This document shows, one piece after another, positions 55,158-64,000 of a DNA stretch of 64,000 nt (the first letter of the stretch is position 1; the number at the start of each line of letters is the position of its first letter). Source of the stretch: Bipolaris cookei (Eukaryota; Ascomycota; Dothideomycetes; Pleosporales; Pleosporaceae); assembly GCA_002286855.1 (NCBI GenBank), contig NRSV01000013.1, positions 416,948-480,947 of the forward strand, given 5' to 3'. The notes beneath the pieces are model-generated. The model did no database searches. It worked only from the letters and a program-made list of their open reading frames with translations, and was not told the origin of the DNA. A program made the position numbers and the translations under genes.

Positions 55158-55584
55158 GATCATCGGTATGCAGAAAAGCTTCGGACGTGTGACATACAAT
55201 GTTGTGTGCAGAGCTAATGGCTCCCCTTCAATATTCTTGCTTGGTGATATCACGTTCTATTGCGAGCAAGGAAGAGGTTTTGCCTGCCATGTCGTGGTGA
55301 TGTTGTGGTCGTTCTAAGGCAGCACGAAGTAGCAGCGATGGCTGAGGAACGACTAGAAACCACGCCGTCTGTCACCTATGGAGCTACTACTTGGAAGGAC
55401 GTGAGGATGAAGTGCTTAGTAATCGAGAACGCAACACATGTGACACGAGATAACGTTTATCTATTCTGCCCGCAGCCACAACCTGGCAACCCCATCGACC
55501 CTTTGTTGTATAAGTCACATAGGCTTGTCTCTGCAACTCAGCCCCACATGGTCGTTCGGCATTCCGCTCGATCGGAATCTGATT

Positions 55585-57615
55585 ATGCCTCGAGAGCCTC
55601 GTCTGTCGGTCCGCGCCAAATTGTCCTGCTTACGTTGTCGTCGCCGGAAGAAGCGTTGTGATCGCACGCTGCCGCAATGCGGAGACTGCATGGCCAACCA
55701 AGCCTCGTGCAGTTTCCTCGATGAACAGCACGAATCGGCCTCGTACTCTGTGGCCTATGTCAGCAGCCTCGAAGAACGACTGTGGGAGTTGGAGCAAGCA
55801 CGCCGATCAGAGATCGAGGGCCCTGCACTTGGAGCAATGGCTTCTGAGACGCAAGGTCACTTCCCATCGCCATCGGTGCAGTCCAGGTCGTACCATCGTG
55901 GTTCAGCCGTCTCGGACGATGAACTGACCGATGAACATTCAGACACAATTGTCACAAATGCAGATGTCTTCTCTATGCCTGACATCACGCCTGCAACAAG
56001 ACCTCGAACCAGTGCTACCACGCCTGACTCATTCAGTCCTCAAGCTCGCTCCGGGGAGACACTTGCGAGCAATCTAAAGTCCATTTCGCTTGCAGCTGTC
56101 GCGGAGCCGTACCTCGGTGCCATGTCTGGCTTGACATTCGCCAAACTCACACAAGCTGTGCTACGCCGCCTGGCTCCGGACGGAGGCGACTTTGTGTTCA
56201 ACCCACAGTTCGATGGAGTGAATTTTCCCGTCGATGGGGTGACAACTACACATCTGGATATCATGAGCAACATGTACCTCGAGTACGACTCGGCTGTTAC
56301 ATCCTCTTGGCTCGCTGGCGACAACGCCATGCCGATGGCCAAGACACTCTTCCCAGTAGAGACATCATTTCTTCTCTCCCTGCCCGAGCGCTCTGAGGCG
56401 ATGCGACTGGCAACATTTTATTTCGATCATTCACACACTCTGTACCCCATTGTAAGCAGAAGAGAGGTCATGTCGGATTTGAATTGGGCTCTTGAGAACC
56501 CGGATCGTCAGCCCACGCAGTCTCCGCCCAGCGCGTTCAGGATATGGATGATTCTGGCAATAGCATCCACAGCCCACTCATCAATCACGCTCAATGAAGA
56601 GTCGACCTCGAGACAGTATTATGAAAAGGCAATGACCTATTTCGAAGCGGCGATGGACTACGGAGACATTGCTGCACTGGAGGCGATCATGTTACAGGTG
56701 TCGTACTCGTTGTTCAACCAATTGGGCCCCAACACATGGTTTCTTGTGGGAACGGCTGCACGTTTGGCCATCGGCATGGGCTTCCATTGCGAGGCAGCTT
56801 ACCACGGCTTACCAAGAGAAGATGTCGCACGACGTAAGCGGCTCTTCTTCTCGATATATATGATGGATAGACTGGTGTCAATCACGCTGGGCCGACCTTT
56901 CTCGCTGCATGAGGACGATATTGACATTAATCCATTCGCCATCGATCTGGACGATGGCCTTGATGCTGATCCAGACGCCCCTCAAAGTACGCTGTGCCAA
57001 CCTCCACTAGCCATCACAGCTCATATACTGCGACTCCGCAAAATCGCAAACGACATCGCCGCCAAGGTTTACTGCAAGCGCATCGTCGCACGGTTGACCG
57101 AGCATCAACGACGAGAGGTCCTGACTTCTCTGCACCAAGATTTGGTCGAGTGGCGACAAAGCGTGCCTTTCCCACTGCCAAACCTTCACCGCTTGGTTCC
57201 CCAAGGCTGCATGTCATGGTATGACTTGAACTTCTGCACACATCTCACGGCCCTCTACAGACCATCTCCGCTGTTTCCTACCCTGGACGTCGCAAGAGTC
57301 GCTATCCTGGCGGAAACATCAGCCATGGCTGTTCGTCATGCTTCTAGCATGTATATGCAGAAGCGCCTGTCGTTCAACTGGCTGACAATGCTAACACTCT
57401 ACAACTCGGTCATCGCGCTGGTATACTCAGTCACGGTACAGCCTCAGAGCATTGCCACGACCATAGAACGGTCAAGTGCCATCGAAGATCTCGAGCTTGC
57501 GACGGACATATTCAAGGCGCTCGGACAAAAGTTTCCGGCTGCCAGAACTCTCGACATGCTGGTAGCTCAAATAATTGAGAGGTACAAGTCTGTGAGCAGC
57601 GTCTCACTGCATTGA
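55585..57615 (+). CDS. Zn2Cys6 transcription factor with fungal_trans domain
   Basis: ATG 55585 is the first in-frame ATG before the DNA-binding domain; the ORF extends upstream only without an ATG. 676 residues. The zinc cluster begins at about residue 15: CLRCRRRKKRC then DRTLPQCGDCMANQASC, spacing C-X2-C-X6-C-X6-C-X2-C-X6-C. A short coiled-coil-like segment (SSLEERLWELEQARRSE) follows and would allow dimer binding. The middle homology region (FYFDHSHTLYPIVSRREV, GFHCEAAYHGLPREDVARRKRLF) is PF04082-type. It is a nuclear activator or repressor and the only regulator in the cluster, so it probably binds the CGG-N5-CCG palindromes. The gene has no intron and no defect. Confidence 0.9.
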   Translation: MPREPRLSVRAKLSCLRCRRRKKRCDRTLPQCGDCMANQASCSFLDEQHESASYSVAYVSSLEERLWELEQARRSEIEGPALGAMASETQGHFPSPSVQSRSYHRGSAVSDDELTDEHSDTIVTNADVFSMPDITPATRPRTSATTPDSFSPQARSGETLASNLKSISLAAVAEPYLGAMSGLTFAKLTQAVLRRLAPDGGDFVFNPQFDGVNFPVDGVTTTHLDIMSNMYLEYDSAVTSSWLAGDNAMPMAKTLFPVETSFLLSLPERSEAMRLATFYFDHSHTLYPIVSRREVMSDLNWALENPDRQPTQSPPSAFRIWMILAIASTAHSSITLNEESTSRQYYEKAMTYFEAAMDYGDIAALEAIMLQVSYSLFNQLGPNTWFLVGTAARLAIGMGFHCEAAYHGLPREDVARRKRLFFSIYMMDRLVSITLGRPFSLHEDDIDINPFAIDLDDGLDADPDAPQSTLCQPPLAITAHILRLRKIANDIAAKVYCKRIVARLTEHQRREVLTSLHQDLVEWRQSVPFPLPNLHRLVPQGCMSWYDLNFCTHLTALYRPSPLFPTLDVARVAILAETSAMAVRHASSMYMQKRLSFNWLTMLTLYNSVIALVYSVTVQPQSIATTIERSSAIEDLELATDIFKALGQKFPAARTLDMLVAQIIERYKSVSSVSLH

Positions 57616-57777
57616 CTAATGTTCATTGTCACGTCTGCATGATATCATTGAATGGATCTTACATTTTTGAGCCTATTTGTGATACCTCGTTGCAGTTGAC
57701 CTCCGTCGCGGTAACTCTACCGCAGCGGAATCCTCCGCATGAGCCCGAATCCAGTATTTCGATCGAATTAGCTGACT

Positions 57778-58766
57778 TCAATTCTTGAAAGACGGGTCTA
57801 GGTGCTCTTCCAACTTGTAGCTTGGTTGGAATTCGACGAACAGCGTGTCCTGCGGTGATGGGTTAGTTATTTCTCACATGCAGACCCCGTGCTTGAGTAC
57901 TCACTGGAGTACTAGCCGTCCGGAAGGTATTTGATGCTTCCTCCTCAGGCACAATCCTCTTCGGTAGTCCAGTAGATTCGACCATTAACTGAATACGACA
58001 GCTCTTCTCTAGAAGAGTGTACAAATATGCAGCCTCGTCTACAGTCTGGCCAACTGTGATCAGGCCATGATTCACCAAGATCGCCGCTTTATTGTCTCCA
58101 AGGGCGTGCGCAATATTGGTCCCTTCATCAGCTGCGAAAGCAATACCTCCAAAGTTGTCGTAGACAGAATGAGCTTTGTAGAAGTAGCAGACGTCTTGAC
58201 TGAGCATATCCAGTGGCCGCCCAAATGCCGCCCATGCTTTCCCATACAGCGAGTGGGCATGGCATATCGCATGGGCATCAGGCCGCGCCAAATGACATGC
58301 TGTATGTATCGACACACCTGCGGCGTTGGCTGGCACTGACTATATCCCGCAGAATCAGTCAGCGAGCCGCAACAATAGCAATAGATCGCAACAACGCAAA
58401 GGCACCCACCTTATTCCCTGCAACGACGTTACCTTGCATGTCGAGACAAATGAGGTCACTGACTCTCATCATCGAGAAATGTACCGCTAACGGATTTATC
58501 CAGAATCGATCGGGAAACTCTGGGTCCCGAACGCTGATGTGTCCGGCGATGCCCTCAGCATAGCCCTCACGGCCAAACACTCGAAAGGCGCCTGCGAGAT
58601 GCTCAAGCAACCATTTGCGTTTGGAAGCCATCGAGTCAAATGTGGGAATTGCTTCGACAGCTATGCCCTGATGACCCATGGCCTCTAGCGGCGAGAGCAC
58701 CCTCTGTTGGACATTTTCGCTGATCATCTTCAGTGTCTCTCTAGTGGTACAAATCGTGGAACTCAT
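57778..58766 (-). CDS. class II aldolase/adducin-domain enzyme
   Basis: Three exons (58766-58410, 58339-57905, 57849-57778) join in phase to 287 residues. The last 24-codon exon restores the usual C-terminus (TLFVEFQPSYKLEEHL). Metal ligands of the fold are present: H146 and H148 in CHAHSLYGKAW and H210 in LVNHGL; the acidic residue D190/E191 lies in AADEG. EGIAGHISVRDPEFPDRFWINPL is the N-terminal phosphate/substrate loop region. Family members perform retro-aldol cleavage or decarboxylation with a divalent metal. The substrate is unknown; in this cluster a hydroxylated or ring-opened acid is plausible. Divergent from the second P450. Confidence 0.83.
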
Positions 58767-59142
58767 TTCGATGGTATGTGAGCTTGCTCAGCAGAACGTC
58801 GATGGTCGAAACACCGATTACAGACGAGAATCCAGGATTCAACGGACCCGAATCGCAGTTGTCTCGTTCTTGCAAGAAAGTTTCTAGTTCTAGAGATATG
58901 TGGTAATAACGACAGTTGTAGCTATCTCTGTCTAAGCAAAGAGCAATGTTCCCGCGCTGCTCCAGATACTGCTAAAGCCGAGCCCAATCAAGTCTAGATA
59001 CCAGCATGGGCCTGTTGGTGCTCCAGACGGACACCTCGGCCATGATTATCCGACTTCCATATCAGAAACAGTATCCCCTGGGATAGGAACGCCATGAGCA
59101 GCATGATCTGCGGCCTGCCCTACCAGGAGAGTTCGCGGTTTC

Positions 59143-59153
59143 GGACTGTCCGC
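59143..59153. promoter_or_regulatory. CGG-N5-CCG palindrome, aldolase/P450 promoter
   Basis: TCGGACTGTCCGC, about 210 bp upstream of the second P450 and within the spacer shared with the aldolase. Confidence 0.6.
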
Positions 59154-59171
59154 TTGTCGTAGATAAGGCTC

Positions 59172-59182
59172 GGACTTTCCGA
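59172..59182. promoter_or_regulatory. CGG-N5-CCG palindrome, aldolase/P450 promoter
   Basis: TCGGACTTTCCGA, 29 bp downstream of the previous site (same face within about three helical turns). A tandem pair of operators is suggested. Confidence 0.65.
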
Positions 59183-59361
59183 TCCCGATCGTCGCAACGA
59201 TGTCCAACCCTAACAATTAAATATCCCGGTTGGACATCTACTTAGCGCAGACAGGCCCGACAGCACAGCAAGCGCCCAGTGAGACGCTCGCCCTGGTTCA
59301 TGTGGCCTTGCACTGACTTGGTATTTTTCGATGCTCTCTTTCCCCGCGCCCTACCGCACCC

Positions 59362-61052
59362 ATGATCCTGCTCATAGCATTCTTGGTGCTCCTACTGCTG
59401 ACAGTGCACCGTTTCGTGATCAAATCACTATATCTGAACGAACTGAGCAAAATTCCAGGCCCCAAGCTATATGCAATCACTAAATGGCGCCTCGCATTGG
59501 ATGATTGGCGAGGACTTCGGACGCAGACGATCGATGCTTTACACAAGCAGTACGGGCCAATCATACGGATTGGACCGAATGAGATTCATTGCAATAGTCT
59601 CACCGCCTTGAAGACTATTTATGGGGCTGGCAGCGGTTTTGAGAGGACCTCATTCTACTCCATGTTCGATGTGTATGGCAGACAGAATCTTTTCACATTT
59701 TCCAGCACCAAGGCGCACGGCGATCGCAAGAAACTGGTCGCCAACGGCTATGCAAAGTCGGTCGTCATGCGCAGCTGGGCTGCGGACTTGGTCAAGAAAA
59801 AGGTCTCGCAGTATCTGGAATTGGTTGAGATGAGGGGTGCGGAGCCACACGAGATCTTCTCGAGCTTGCATTATTTCTCCATCGACAGCATTACGCACTT
59901 CTTGTACGGGTCGAAGCATGGCGGCACCACCGCGTTGACACCGGGCTCGCTCGATCAAGGATTACTGAATGATATACTCGATCCCGCTCGACGGCAGCTG
60001 AGCTGGTTTGCAGTGCACTTGCCGTCTCTTACGAAATGGCTGTACTCGAGATCAGGCCACATGGAGCGCATCATTCAGCCACTACTTCCCATGCAAAAGC
60101 CGGCAACGTACACAGGAATCCGTGCTCACGCTCTCCGAGCTTTGCAGAGCTTCGAGGCTGCTGTCACAGTTGATCCTGTGGCTACTGCAGCAGAACCAAC
60201 AATCATCGCGCAATTGTGGAAGTCGCACAACAGCATCAAAGGAGCTGTAGCTGGGAGTCTCGACTCTCTAGACATTGCGTCTGAATGCGCTGACCACTTG
60301 CTCGCTGGCATCGATACGACCGCGGACTCGCTCATGTTCCTTACCTGGGCTGTTTCGCGGCCTGAAAATGCATACATACAACGACGCCTAATCGACGAGC
60401 TCCACTCGCTGCCAGCTGAGGTATTTGAGCAAGGAGTTCCAGGGCTTCATGTCATCGACTCGTTACCATATCTGAACGCGGTCATACGTGAGACACTTCG
60501 CCTATACAACCCATTACCGGCTTCCGAACCTCGTTCAATTGGAATGAATCGGGTGATTGATGGCTTTCAGATCCCAGCTGGCACAGTCGTCAGCATGTCT
60601 CCGTACTCATTACATCGCAACGCCGATGTATTTGAAGACCCTCTACGATTTCACCCTGAGCGATGGCTGAGCAGTTCGCCTGACAAACTTGCAGAGATGA
60701 ATAGGTGGTTCTGGGCGTTCAGCAGTGGTGGAAGAATGTGCATCGGCTTACAGTGAGTACTTGTCGCCGGATCATAGGCTTCGCGAGGAAGGACCTGACA
60801 TCTTATGCAGCTTGGCAATGGCGGAGATGACGGCTCTAGTCGGTGCAGTGTATCGGAGATACGTGACGTCAATAGCACCAGGTTTCGAAAACAAATCTCC
60901 AGCAATCACATCCAGGTTTGAGACGTTTTACGATGTGATGTTTCCGGAGATCGAGGTGAGTTTGGGCATATGTTGCTTTTGCCGCTATCTGGGCTGACAG
61001 AAGACAGGAGCATGTTTGCATGATCATATTTAAACGGCAGCAAGTCACATAG
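59362..61052 (+). CDS. cytochrome P450 (class E, fungal)
   Basis: Exons 59362-60752, 60811-60955 and 61008-61052 join in phase to 526 residues. The last intron (CTGAC branch site) replaces a read-through tail with EHVCMIIFKRQQVT. There is an N-terminal anchor (MILLIAFLVLLLLTVHRFVI) and a proline hinge (KIPGPKL). LLAGIDTTADS in helix I has the AGxDTT oxygen-activating motif; the ExxR is ETLR, then PERW, and the haem loop FSSGGRMCIG has Cys at about 460. The pattern is that of the large group of fungal P450s with the IGPNEIH motif. The substrate is not predictable; ER membrane. It shares a promoter with the aldolase that holds two CGG-N5-CCG sites. Confidence 0.86.
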
Positions 61053-61216
61053 AATTCTAGGATTGTCAGATTGTTATGGGTTATCAAAGACGGTGAATTG
61101 ATTGTGAAAATTGATTGTATTGATTCTGCCCTGTTGTGATTGTTCTCTGCCATTACTTATGTGCAGTGTCTTGTTATTGCCTCGGTAGGTGCTTGTTCCA
61201 TGTAAGTATCAAAACA

Positions 61217-61300
61217 CGTCGGCTGTAATTCATGCCGATACATCCTGGCATAATGTCGACTGTAATTTATGTCGATATATTTTGGCATAGCATCGGCTGG
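61217..61300 (-). repeat. 37-bp hairpin repeats, orphan copy
   Basis: Read on the minus strand, the units ATGCCAAAATATATCGACAT and ATGCCAGGATGTATCGGCAT with GAATTACAGCCGA linkers match the 5' block of the MITE-like elements at 18.3 and 25.6 kb. About two units remain; the 3' palindromic block is absent. It lies directly after the second P450 gene. Confidence 0.65.
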
Positions 61301-61725
61301 GTTGCGCGGCTTAGGTTGCTGTTATCTGACAAGGATCTTGCAGTAATTCTCTGGGACGTGACACTAGTGATGAACCACGAGGAGCAAGGTTCCCCCGCGT
61401 GTGACGTCCCACATATCATTGTCCATCTCGGAGAGAGCTCCAACCCTCCATGCGTCCATCAACGACGACATTGCTCATCCAGCACAGCGCTTTGTCCCAT
61501 TTCTTGCAGTGGCGTGTCCAGAAACACAATTCGGTGCAACTATAACACATTCCACAGGAGGACTTCTGTCACTTACTTTTCACAAGTCTCCAACAAACAC
61601 CTCTCCATCACTTCCCGCAGCCCTCCCCTCCCTCTCTCCTTTCCCAAACTCGTCAACCAACACCGCCAAAATTGGCTCCCACACTTTCACCATCACTCGG
61701 ATATTGACGAGCGCCACTCATACCA

Positions 61726-62200
61726 TGGCCTAGAAGTCGTTAGGCGTCACCAACGCCGCCCTCATCGATAGCCTCGCCCAGAACGGCTTCATAACTAGCG
61801 AACGAGTCAAAAACGTCATCAAAAGCGATCATCCCTCTTATACTAAGCCTATAGATGTCTGCTTAAATTAAGGCCTTTTGTCGTCCCACGCACTTCTATA
61901 TGCCTCTAAGTGACGCTACGTCCGATACTAATCCGAGTAGTCTTGCCTGCGCCGTTACAGTAACTTATAAGAGAGTACAATCTAAGTTAACTATAATAAG
62001 TATAATAATGAAATCTAATCCGCTCTCATATCTATATTACTTCTATTCTGCTATCCCATCCATCCCTTATATCCTAGGGATGTCACTGATGGTTGTAATG
62101 GCTGCCATCCTAGGCGCCCCGCCATCTTTTGGATGGCCAGTCTTGGCGTCCACGCCGTCCAACCCGCACGGACTAGGTAGGTCACTTTAGAGTTGCTAAC
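61726..62200 (+). pseudogene. protein-L-isoaspartate methyltransferase relic
   Basis: ATG at about 61726 reads M-A-stop-K-S-L-GVTNAALIDSLAQNGFITSERVKNVIK, the N-terminus of eukaryotic PCMT (usually MAWKSSG..); the TAG replaces the Trp codon TGG. After about 61850 the sequence turns AT-rich and only faint similarity persists. No methyltransferase motif I is readable. A partial duplicate destroyed by RIP-like change is the simplest reading. Confidence 0.55.
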
Positions 62201-63490
62201 TAGGCACACAGGCTGCGAGTGGCGCCGTACCTGAGAAACAGCTTTCTAGCATGGCCAAACTATATGCGGTCTATAGCCGACATGGGAGGTAGTGTAATGG
62301 GCACTACAGTCGGGTACTGCCGGGCATGCGTCAGCTGTATGCAGTCCCGCAGCGCCACCTGCATTATGGGGCGAAATGTCGCGCTATAGCAGAAAGGATG
62401 TATACTATGCGCGTGATACACCTGCGCATCTAATACCTTGCTCAGCTCGACAAACCGGCCAAAGCGCACGAGACAGCGCCACAAGGCCTCCAAGAGCGTG
62501 CTATGCGGCGAGTCGAGCACGGTATATGTTGACGCCGCGCCAGTCCACACGCACCATGACAGCGGCCGCTAAGCCATCGTCGCCCCTGCTGAAGATGCGT
62601 TTAGTGGTAGATTGTAGCTTTTTTGGTATTTTTGGCGCATCAAAGGTCTTTAGGAGAAATCAAGTAGTCTCGGTAGACGTTAAGATAAAGACAGTTTATT
62701 TTAAGCGTAGTCATGGAAGTTTCCTAGATGACACCGACTTTATTATGGCTGGGAATACATACTGTCCTTCACCGCGCAATGCTTTTCGCTATATATAGAG
62801 GGATATTGGTCAATGAACGTTGTCTTCCGGCTGTAGGAATTTCGTAGTCCGCAATCGTTCGAAGTCTCTCATTTATTTGATGGGAGTGTCTTATCGTTAA
62901 GCTGGTCCAACTTTTATTGGTGGCGTACAGCCATCGGAACGTATGAGTCTGGAAGGGTCAGTAAAATGCAGCAGTGGCTGAGCATGCATAAGTTCTAGCC
63001 TAGATAAAGTCTCGGCTTTGCGGAGCTACACTACCTATTTGTAGGCTACAGATTTTGAGCTCCTCATTTATGATGCTGGCCACTCTTGCAAGCCCTGCCA
63101 TCTGTGCAATACCTTTCAAGCTTCAGCCATGCTCACTTTCAACTACAATGTTACCCGACCATACCCCTTTCGATTTTTCACCGCCATAATCATCGTTTTG
63201 TTTTTGATAGCAACAATATTTCTATCATTTTTTAACACCATTGTCACGGGCTACGATCTGCGAGTAACATATTCTACTAACGTGTGTGCATAGCGAGCGC
63301 GCCAGCTAAGCGAGCGCGCCACCCTAAATCTCACCAAAAACCCCCAACTACAAAGGTCTATATCTCAACAACTATACATTAGAATTGTCTAGAAATCCAG
63401 TAGTTATAAAGGCTGCATCTATATAAATAAAAAGACGTTAGAGTTACATAACAATAGCTATAATAGTAATAAACTTAATAAGAGATAACG
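62201..63490. other. no gene recognised; AT-rich
   Basis: No ORF with recognisable motifs. The composition (many TATA/TTAA runs near 61980-62040 and 63360-63490) suggests old RIP-affected repeats. Confidence 0.4.
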
Positions 63491-64000
63491 TAAAGCACCA
63501 CCGAGCCGGACACACCACCGAGCCGGACACACCACCGAGCCGGACACTTTTTCTTGGCATCACGAACTTCATGTACGAAAACTCGAATTACTCTACACTA
63601 GCTATAGATGCGTTATACAACTCACTTGTATCTGATAGAGAATCTTCTTCTACATCTTTTTGGCACGTACGGGCGTTATGGCCCACTCTCCCACAGGTTC
63701 CACAGTGCCGTTGACCTGGTAGAGCCTTTTCTTGACTACCCCCACCACGCGCCTTCTTTGATGCCGTACGACCAGTAGCAGCATTTTCAGCTGCCTGCGA
63801 TGCTCCTGCACCAAAGTCTAGTGTCCCGCCTGTCTGAATTCGCTTTCTTTTACGCCCTCGGCGCTTTGTTACCTCAGCTAATTGCTCTTCAAGCTCTCGT
63901 ATGCGGGCCTTCATAAGCACATTCTCATGTAGCATCTCCTCAGCTCCTTCAATAAGCTTTGAGAAGCCTTCTTGTGCAGCAGTTGGTGATCGTACAAAAG
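63491..64000 (-). mobile_element. Fot1/pogo-type element, left part only in window
   Basis: It begins near TA 63491-63492. Three perfect direct repeats of 17 bp (CACCACCGAGCCGGACA; 63496-63512, 63513-63529, 63530-63546) mark the terminal region. The rest of the element, with the transposase N-terminus, lies beyond 64000. Confidence 0.6.
63588..64000 (-). CDS. Fot1/pogo transposase C-terminus (partial)
   Basis: Open from the window edge to a stop at 63588: SPTAAQEGFSKLIEGAEEML, a coiled segment (KARIRELEEQLAEVTKRR), a basic patch (GRKRKR) and a CCHC zinc knuckle CGTCGRVGHNARTC. The layout is the same as the C-terminus of the element at 1.6-3.4 kb. No stop interrupts the visible part, so this copy could be intact. 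Confidence 0.7.
   Translation of the reverse strand, partial: FVRSPTAAQEGFSKLIEGAEEMLHENVLMKARIRELEEQLAEVTKRRGRKRKRIQTGGTLDFGAGASQAAENAATGRTASKKARGGGSQEKALPGQRHCGTCGRVGHNARTCQKDVEEDSLSDTSELYNASIASVE

Noticed and set aside
55525..55584. Upstream extension of the Zn2Cys6 regulator
   Set aside because: The extension has no ATG in frame; translation most likely begins at 55585 just before the zinc cluster.
63496..63546. Short regular repeats as a CRISPR array
   Set aside because: The units are contiguous without spacers and sit at a transposon end in a eukaryotic genome.
1..64000. tRNA or rRNA genes
   Set aside because: No A/B-box pair or conserved rRNA segment was noticed while reading; a tRNAscan run would settle this.

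Overview
The window is from a filamentous ascomycete, most likely a dothideomycete of the Pleosporales. The evidence is short GT-AG introns of about 50-115 bp, many with CTGAC/CTAAC-type branch sites; Zn2Cys6, HET, MFS and P450 genes; Fot1/pogo-type, PIF/Harbinger, hAT and Tad-type LINE elements; and stop codons in the repeats of the kind repeat-induced point mutation (RIP) makes. The order is an inference; no rRNA, tRNA or species marker was seen.

Layout. 0.15-0.9 kb: broken J-domain gene. 1.4-3.6 kb: repeat fragment, Fot1/pogo element and LINE tail. 4.5-13.6 kb: three intact genes, namely an MFSD5-type transporter, a membrane-anchored FkbM-like methyltransferase, and a 1225-residue protein joining 2H phosphodiesterase, EEP nuclease, nucleotidyltransferase and MJ1316-type modules. 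14-20.9 kb: three pogo-like elements head to tail in one orientation. 21-23.7 kb: an F-box-like protein and a BAHD-type acyltransferase. 24.4-31 kb: Harbinger, pogo and hAT copies and a NACHT relic. 32-34.7 kb: decayed HET gene. 35.7-39.3 kb: intact six-exon class I terpene synthase, divergent from an MpaB/Lcp-type oxygenase. 40-45.9 kb: Tad-like LINE wrecked by nested insertions. 47.4-61.05 kb: a compact cluster of amidase, amino-acid permease, CYP504-like P450, Rid-family protein, Zn2Cys6 regulator, class II aldolase and second P450. 61-64 kb: repeat relics, an isoaspartyl-methyltransferase pseudogene and the edge of another Fot1/pogo element.

How the genes fit together. The 47-61 kb cluster reads as one pathway: an amide or amino-acid-like compound is imported and hydrolysed, hydroxylated, deaminated and cleaved. 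Its divergent promoters carry five palindromes of the form CGG-N5-CCG, mostly TCGGACnnTCCGA, the expected kind of target for the Zn2Cys6 regulator in the middle of the cluster. The terpene synthase and its neighbour form a candidate two-gene pathway in which a sesquiterpene-type product is cleaved or oxidised by the Lcp/MpaB-like enzyme. The multi-domain protein at 9.8-13.6 kb looks like an RNA-end repair or processing enzyme. The pogo-like elements share terminal repeats built from 17-bp direct repeats, the length of a CENP-B box.
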